Shown in pieces: positions 6,221 through 10,331 of a stretch of DNA of 10,331 nucleotides. The notes under the pieces were generated by a model. The model was not told the DNA's origin. It ran no database searches and saw only the letters and a list, made by a program, of their open reading frames with translations. Source of the DNA: Clostridiales bacterium. GTDB taxonomy: Bacteria > Bacillota > Clostridia > Lachnospirales > Lachnospiraceae. Position 1 is the stretch's first letter. Each line of letters starts with the position of its first letter. The stretch is from assembly GCA_021203285.1 (NCBI GenBank), contig JAJQBM010000016.1:1-10331 (forward strand), given 5' to 3'. A program made the position numbers and the translations under genes.

Positions 6221-7089
6221 TGTCTCAAAATCTCCTCCAGTTCCCCGGTCTCAAAGGTATACGCTGTATTGCACATATCGCACCGAACCTCAATCGGCTC
6301 GCCCTCGCAGATCAACTCGCGCAGATCCGCTTTCCCCAGACTGATCAGCGCCTTTTTTATCCTGTCCTTCGAACAGTTGCAGAAAAAGGAAGCCGGTATT
6401 TTCTCTGAAATCTCCAGACCAAACTCCCCCAGGACGGATTCCAGCAGCGTCTCCGGCGTATGTCCCTGCTCCAGCAGCTCCGTCACGGAGGAAATCCGGG
6501 AAAGCTTCTCCTCCAGCGCATCGATGATCCGCTCATCGGCAAACGGCATCAGTTGAATGATAAAGCCTCCGGCCTGTTTTACCGTATTGTCCCGGTTCAT
6601 CAGCACGCCGAGCCCCACAGAAGACGGGATCTGCTCCGATGTGGCGAAATAGTAGGTGAGATCATCCGCGATCTCCCCGGTCTGCAGCTGTATCTGACCC
6701 ACATAGGGCTCCTTCAGCCCCATATCCCGGATGACGCTCATCTGACCTGCGCCCACTGCGCCGCCCACATCCAGCTTCCCGTTTCTGGGAGGAATCATGA
6801 CATCCGGAACCAACGGATAACCCTTGACATGTCCGTGGGAATCCGCCGTCACCGTCAGACCCCGCACGGGGCCGTCGCCCCGAACCTGAAGGGTGAGCAG
6901 ATCCTCCTCGCCCTTCATCATCACACCCATCATGACAGCGCCGCTCAGCAGCCTGCCCAGTGCCGCCGTGACCACCGGACTGGTGTTGTGCCGCCGCCGC
7001 GCCTCCTCCGCGATCTCCCGGGAGGTAACGGCAAACGCGCGGATGGCATTGTCCGCCGCTGTCGCTCTTACAATATAATCCATACTCAT
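6217..7089 (-). CDS. hslO: Hsp33, redox-regulated holdase chaperone
   Basis: A cytoplasmic chaperone that stays off while four cysteines hold zinc, and binds unfolding proteins once oxidation releases the zinc. Seen: 290 residues, the usual length; start YIVRATAADNAIRAFAV (5-21) typical of the family; HNTSPVVTAALGRLLSGA (34-51); and the C-terminal redox switch C237-x-C239 (FFCNCSKDR) with C270-x-x-C273 (CDMCNTAY), so all four zinc ligands are intact. An extra cysteine at 261 lies between the pairs. ATG at 7089 has AGAGG 8 nt upstream; the ATG two codons later (7083) is an alternative. The stop overlaps the nadE start (ATGA). I see no CIRCE element in the 33 nt upstream, so heat control is not evident. 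Confidence 0.97.
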   Translation of the reverse strand: MSMDYIVRATAADNAIRAFAVTSREIAEEARRRHNTSPVVTAALGRLLSGAVMMGVMMKGEEDLLTLQVRGDGPVRGLTVTADSHGHVKGYPLVPDVMIPPRNGKLDVGGAVGAGQMSVIRDMGLKEPYVGQIQLQTGEIADDLTYYFATSEQIPSSVGLGVLMNRDNTVKQAGGFIIQLMPFADERIIDALEEKLSRISSVTELLEQGHTPETLLESVLGEFGLEISEKIPASFFCNCSKDRIKKALISLGKADLRELICEGEPIEVRCDMCNTAYTFETGELEEILRQ

Positions 7090-7122
7090 CGTTTATGCCT
7101 CTGTATCAGAAATAAAAACAAC

Positions 7123-8067
7123 TCAGGAGAACAGGCCCTTGAAAAACTCTATCAGCTTTGCGAAAAACCCGCTTGCCTGTGTGGCGAGCTCATCCGTATC
7201 AATGGAGCTCAGATCGAATCCCATCCCCTTCAACTTGTCATAGACGCTCTGCGCCTGCTTCGCGATATTATCCCAGTCCAGATCCATCCCCTGAAGCTTT
7301 TTCAGAAGAGAAATCAACTGGTCAATATCGTCCTGTGTAAGGGTGACTTCAAACTGCTCCGCCGCGTCCTCGATGGCTTCCTGCAGCTCCTCATCGGTCA
7401 TATCCTCGCTGTCCGCCAGTTGTTCCTTCAGATAGGCGACCATCCCCTCGACCTCATCCGTCGTCCCGGTGGATTCCTCGATCGCTCCGGTGACCACGAT
7501 CTCCTCAATGGCACCGTCGATCACATCCGTCTGGATCTCCTCACCGGTCATCACGGAGTAAGCCTCCATCGCTCCGATCAGGGCTGCCGTTCCGGAGATA
7601 CCAAACGGACCGGCCACAATGACCTCCGCATCCTCCACGCCCGCTGTCGCCAGCGCGTTTTCATACATACCGGCCGTGCAATAATTGATGTTTTTTGTCG
7701 TAACCGTGATGCCGCTTCCCGACTCGGCCTCCATCACGACCACGGAAGACAGTGCCCGCGTTCCGATCGTAGAGGAGTCAATATAAGAATCAAGGTACTC
7801 ATGCTCCTGCTCATTGGTGACTGTGACGACATCGTAGGTCTCCAGATCCTCCTCGGTCAGTCCCAGCAGCGACAATACGGTCGCACGCTCGTCATCGCTC
7901 AGATCCGCTCCGAGCGCGACATAGGGGGTATCGCCCTCCTCCACAGTGACCTCCTCTGTCTCAGCCGCCGTATCGGACTCCTCCGCAAAGGCGGTCATTC
8001 CCATGCCGAAGACCATCGCTCCCGCCAGCGTCAGAGCGGTTAATTTTTTCAGAAAATGATGCTTCAT
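7123..8067 (-). CDS. Secreted DUF1002 (YpuA-like) protein
   Basis: The function of DUF1002 proteins is unknown; Bacillus YpuA belongs to the family. The 314 residues begin with a clear Sec signal peptide: basic MKHHFLKK, a hydrophobic core (9-24), and probable cleavage after TAFA (25-28); there is no lipobox cysteine. An acidic linker (29-46) precedes the domain signature YVALGADLSDDERATVLSLL (49-68), then VTVTNEQEHEYL (81-92) and VVAGPFGISGTAALIGAMEAY (150-170). An acidic helical part follows (about 205-300), and the protein ends in an amphipathic stretch, GFFAKLIEFFKGLFS. The frame is open to 8109, but ATG at 8067 is chosen because AAGGAG lies 6 nt upstream and the signal peptide starts there. 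It lies between recJ and hslO, a surprising place for an exported protein. Family assignment is from recognised motifs, not a search. Confidence 0.85.
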   Translation of the reverse strand: MKHHFLKKLTALTLAGAMVFGMGMTAFAEESDTAAETEEVTVEEGDTPYVALGADLSDDERATVLSLLGLTEEDLETYDVVTVTNEQEHEYLDSYIDSSTIGTRALSSVVVMEAESGSGITVTTKNINYCTAGMYENALATAGVEDAEVIVAGPFGISGTAALIGAMEAYSVMTGEEIQTDVIDGAIEEIVVTGAIEESTGTTDEVEGMVAYLKEQLADSEDMTDEELQEAIEDAAEQFEVTLTQDDIDQLISLLKKLQGMDLDWDNIAKQAQSVYDKLKGMGFDLSSIDTDELATQASGFFAKLIEFFKGLFS

Positions 8068-8073
8068 TATGAT

Positions 8074-8079
8074 CTCCTT
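8074..8079 (-). promoter_or_regulatory. Ribosome binding site that fixes the DUF1002 start at 8067
   Basis: AAGGAG, 6 nt before ATG at 8067. It rules out the longer reading from 8109, which has no such site and would put 14 non-signal residues before the signal peptide. Confidence 0.85.
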
Positions 8080-8082
8080 TCC

Positions 8083-8126
8083 ATCCGCACACCGGATCGG
8101 ACACAGCATTTCTGTCCGTCATCCGG
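8083..8126 (-). promoter_or_regulatory. Leader hairpins between recJ and the DUF1002 gene
   Basis: On the minus strand, CCGGAT and CGGACA (plus 8121-8126 and 8113-8118, with a 2 nt bulge) pair with TGTCCG and ATCCGG (plus 8098-8103 and 8092-8097) around a 9 nt loop, giving a 12 bp stem 5 nt after the recJ stop. No T-tract follows, so it is not a standard terminator. The 3' arm can instead pair downstream: ATCCG (plus 8093-8097) with CGGAT (8083-8087) around 5 nt, just before the ribosome site at 8074-8079. The two hairpins exclude each other. The function is inferred: a mRNA 3'-end protector, attenuator or translation control. Confidence 0.5.
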
Positions 8127-8131
8127 AACTG

Positions 8132-9922
8132 TCACCGAAAATCGCTGATCCTCAGCTTCACCCGCGGTGTTGAATAATAGTGATCTATCTCAGGATAGTA
8201 GATAAAATCCAGCGACGCGTGATGGACGCACCTGCCGTTTATCGTATCCCGTGCTACTACCATATCATACTTTTCCTCTAATGATAACCTCAAATTTTCC
8301 GGATCGCCAAAATATACTGCATCCCGCTCCGTGCTGCCCGCACCTTTCAGCCTCATCTGCACCACATTTTTCTCTTTTCCGCAGATGCGCAGACCGGTGA
8401 TTTCCAGATCATGATCGGCAAAAACCGGTTTCTCATTGCCCTTTCCGAAGGGCTCCAGAAGCTCCAGTTGCCGCACCAGATCCTCTCTCAGGTAATCGAC
8501 CGGCATCGGCACATCGATCGTCACCTTCGGCTGCAGATCTTCCTCCGAGACGGTCGTCCCCGCATTCAGCCTGCGGCGCAAGATATCAATGTTCTCCTCC
8601 CGCAGGGAAAACCCGGCCGCCATGGGATGTCCGCCGAATTTCAGGAAAAGTTCGCGGCATTTGCACATCTCCTCGTACATAGAGTAGGTCTCCACCGACC
8701 GGCCTGACCCCTTGCAGTCCTCCTCACCGCGGGTCACCACAAAAGCGGGGCGCCCATACGCCTCCCGGATCCTCCCGGCCACAATACCGGCCAGGCTTTC
8801 ATGGCAGTCCGGCAGAAAAACAACGATCACCTTATCCCTGCCGTACCCGTTTTCGGCAATGATCTGCGCTGCCTCCTCCGCCGCGCGCTCGGTCATCCGT
8901 TTCCGGCTCTCGTTCAGCTCGATAACCTCCTTCGCCAGTACCGCCGCTTTCTTTTCGTCCTCACACATCAGAAGCTCCAGCGAGAGCTGCGCAGTCTCCA
9001 AACGACCCGTCGCGTTCAGGCACGGTCCCAGAACAAATCCGATGTGGTAGCATTTCAGCGTTTCCGCGTCCAGATTCCGCTGGAGCATGAGTGCGCGCAT
9101 CCCTTTATTGCGGGTTTGGCGAAGACGCTTCAGTCCCTCCTTCACCAGAATCCGGTTCTCCCCCACCAGATCCATGACATCCGTCACCGTGGCAAATCCG
9201 GCATTTTCAAGAAAAGCATCCACCTCCGCGGCCGGAATCCCTTCCTGCTCATAGAGAACCTGAACAAGCTTCCATGCCACCGCCGCGCCGCAAAGACTCG
9301 GAAACGGATAGGAACAATCCGCCTGTTTGGGGTTAACAATGGCATCCGCCTCGGGAAGAATTTCCCTGCGCACGCCCTCTTTCTCCTCAAAGGGAACCTC
9401 GTGGTGGTCGGTCACGATCACAGTCATTCCCAGTTCCTTTGCCCTCTGTATCTGATCGGAAGCGGAAATCCCGTTGTCACAGGTCAGGATCGTATCGATT
9501 CCATCCTCCCATGCCTTTGTCACCAGATGCTCGTTCAGGCCGTATCCGTCGCGCACCCGATCCGGAATCACCGCGTCCACCCGGGACTGCCGTGAGGCGG
9601 AAACCGCCGTCTCCACCCGGCGCAGTGCCGTCAGCAGGATGTAGGAGGACTGGATGCCGTCGGCATCATAGTCGCCGAGGATCCGGATTTTCTTCCCCTC
9701 CCGGAGCTTCTCGCCCAGAATCGCGGCCGCCTTGTCCGCATCCTTCAAAAGATGGGGATCGTGCAGGCTGGTCTTCGTTCCGTAGAGATAGGTCTCCATC
9801 TCGGATATCTCCGTCATCCCGCGGTTGCGCATGATCCGCGCGATCACCGGATCAACGCCGAAATGCGCGCCGATCGCGGTGAAGTCTGCGCGTTTGGCTG
9901 CGACTACCCACTTTTTTTTCAT
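8132..9922 (-). CDS. recJ: Single-stranded-DNA-specific 5'-3' exonuclease RecJ
   Basis: A DHH-family, metal-dependent exonuclease that degrades single-stranded DNA 5' to 3' in recombination, mismatch and base-excision repair. Seen in 596 residues: motif I GDYDADG (83-89), motif II TCDNG (147-151), motif III VTDHHEVP (170-177), motif IV YPFPSLCGAAVAWKL (205-219), then LGPCLNATGRL (298-308), DHHA1 elements CHESLAGIVAGRI (373-385), GSGRSV (405-410) and FGGHPMAAGF (429-438), and a C-terminal OB-like part from about 465 (ELLEPFGKGNEKPVFA, 487-502). All metal-binding motifs are intact. The DHHA1 element begins CHES where many RecJ proteins have a WH-x-G form. ATG at 9922 has AAGGAG 5 nt upstream. 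Codons 2-4 form an A8 run (9912-9919). It starts 15 nt after asnS, so co-transcription is likely. Confidence 0.95.
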   Translation of the reverse strand: MKKKWVVAAKRADFTAIGAHFGVDPVIARIMRNRGMTEISEMETYLYGTKTSLHDPHLLKDADKAAAILGEKLREGKKIRILGDYDADGIQSSYILLTALRRVETAVSASRQSRVDAVIPDRVRDGYGLNEHLVTKAWEDGIDTILTCDNGISASDQIQRAKELGMTVIVTDHHEVPFEEKEGVRREILPEADAIVNPKQADCSYPFPSLCGAAVAWKLVQVLYEQEGIPAAEVDAFLENAGFATVTDVMDLVGENRILVKEGLKRLRQTRNKGMRALMLQRNLDAETLKCYHIGFVLGPCLNATGRLETAQLSLELLMCEDEKKAAVLAKEVIELNESRKRMTERAAEEAAQIIAENGYGRDKVIVVFLPDCHESLAGIVAGRIREAYGRPAFVVTRGEEDCKGSGRSVETYSMYEEMCKCRELFLKFGGHPMAAGFSLREENIDILRRRLNAGTTVSEEDLQPKVTIDVPMPVDYLREDLVRQLELLEPFGKGNEKPVFADHDLEITGLRICGKEKNVVQMRLKGAGSTERDAVYFGDPENLRLSLEEKYDMVVARDTINGRCVHHASLDFIYYPEIDHYYSTPRVKLRISDFR

Positions 9923-9937
9923 AGATTCTCCTTCGCA

Positions 9938-10331
9938 TCAAAGCTTGCAGTTGTTTACCGTCCTCGGGAAAGGAATCACGTCTCGAATGTTCGCCATCCC
10001 GGTCAGGTACATGACACACCGCTCAAAGCCGAGCCCAAAACCGGCGTGACGGGCGGAGCCATATTTTCTCAGATCGAGGTAAAAACGATAATCCTCCTCA
10101 TTGAGTTCGAGCTCTTGCATCCGCGCGGAAAGCTTGTCGTAATCATCCTCACGCTGGCTGCCGCCGATGATCTCCCCGATGCCCGGCACCAGACAGTCCA
10201 TGGCTGCCACCGTCTTCCCGTCGTCATTCAGCTTCATATAAAAAGCCTTGATCTCCTTCGGGTAATCCGTCACAAAGACCGGACGTTGAAAGACCTCCTC
10301 CGTCAGAAACCGCTCATGCTCCGTCTGCAGA
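9938..10331 (-). CDS. asnS: Asparaginyl-tRNA synthetase, C-terminal part (5' end beyond window)
   Basis: A class IIb aminoacyl-tRNA synthetase charging tRNA-Asn with asparagine. Only the last 130 residues are inside the window, starting in frame with [14 protein letters not shown]; the gene is cut by the window edge and is not damaged. Seen: [17 protein letters not shown] (about 16-32), [18 protein letters not shown] (44-61), the class II motif 3 [16 protein letters not shown] (97-112) with its conserved Arg, and the family ending [12 protein letters not shown] (113-124). [10 protein letters not shown] together with the [10 protein letters not shown] context favours AsnRS over AspRS. The frame's GTG at 10273 is an internal valine, not a start. 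The TGA stop lies 15 nt before recJ, and recJ's ribosome site falls in that gap. Confidence 0.95.
   Translation of the reverse strand, partial: LQTEHERFLTEEVFQRPVFVTDYPKEIKAFYMKLNDDGKTVAAMDCLVPGIGEIIGGSQREDDYDKLSARMQELELNEEDYRFYLDLRKYGSARHAGFGLGFERCVMYLTGMANIRDVIPFPRTVNNCKL

Noticed and set aside
5198..6556. Plus-strand open frame (452 codons) opposite nadE and hslO
   Set aside because: It has no recognisable domain and no consistent ribosome site, and it lies entirely over genes with intact catalytic motifs.
7090..7122. Possible promoter (TTGTTT, 18 bp, CATAAA) or terminator between the DUF1002 gene and hslO
   Set aside because: Both boxes are poor matches and the start would fall at the ribosome site; the T-rich GTTGTTTTTATTT has no good stem before it.
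7090..7122. CIRCE or other heat-shock operator before hslO
   Set aside because: No 9 bp inverted repeat of the CIRCE type is present in the short gap.
6460..8043. Very long plus-strand open frame (527 codons) opposite hslO and the DUF1002 gene
   Set aside because: Its translation is low in recognisable motifs and rich in His, Arg and Leu, typical of the antisense of GC-rich genes; the minus strand carries clear Hsp33 and DUF1002 signatures.
8068..8109. Longer start for the DUF1002 protein at 8109
   Set aside because: The extension adds MLCPIRCADGKEII before the signal peptide and lies over the leader hairpin; the ATG at 8067 has an ideal ribosome site.
8771..8794. Repeated CCGGCC in the recJ coding region
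   Set aside because: Two short GC-rich copies only, explained by GC-rich codon choice; no array or longer repeat.
1..10331. CRISPR array, tRNA or rRNA genes, insertion sequence, phage or defence genes
   Set aside because: No regularly spaced repeats, no cloverleaf-like segment in the gaps, no transposase or integrase motifs, and the genes are codirectional housekeeping genes with short gaps.

Overview
The window is a densely packed, fully codirectional stretch of bacterial chromosome. Nine protein genes all lie on the minus strand, so transcription runs from position 10331 towards position 1. The DNA is moderately GC-rich, nearly every gene has a strong AGGAG-type ribosome binding site, and intergenic gaps are short. 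The gene families (PcrA with the Gram-positive C-terminal domain, a MutX-like Nudix protein, a secreted DUF1002/YpuA-like protein, two-domain NadE, Hsp33) point to a Firmicute, most likely a gut-type Clostridia member such as a Lachnospiraceae. The family placement is inferred from protein style and was not tested by search.

Layout in order of transcription: asnS 3' part (10331-9938), 15 nt gap, recJ (9922-8132), 64 nt gap holding a hairpin, secreted DUF1002 protein (8067-7123; start moved inward from the longest frame), 33 nt gap, hslO (7089-6217), ATGA overlap, nadE (6220-4211), 34 nt gap, MutT/MutX-like Nudix hydrolase (4176-3652, GTG start), 9 nt gap, pcrA (3642-1327, TTG start), a 75 nt gap with a good promoter straddling the pcrA stop, an 80-residue membrane protein with a very acidic repetitive tail (1251-1009), a terminator-like hairpin, then the 5' two thirds of an RlmD/TrmA-type rRNA uracil methyltransferase (899 to the window edge). 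Both edge genes are cut only by the window. No stretch over 300 bases lacks a gene.

Working together: the core is housekeeping, namely translation (AsnRS, rRNA methylation), DNA repair (RecJ, PcrA), nucleotide-pool cleaning (Nudix), redox chaperoning (Hsp33) and NAD synthesis. hslO-nadE-nudix-pcrA is so tightly packed that it probably forms one transcript; its joint theme (oxidative damage and repair) is inference.

I found no mobile element, CRISPR array, RNA gene or defence system, and no convincing new multi-gene system. The least-explained items are the small acidic membrane protein with tandem DDFx repeats and its own promoter, the secreted DUF1002 protein inside a repair cluster with a two-way hairpin in its leader, and the terminator-like hairpin placed just before the rlmD ribosome binding site.
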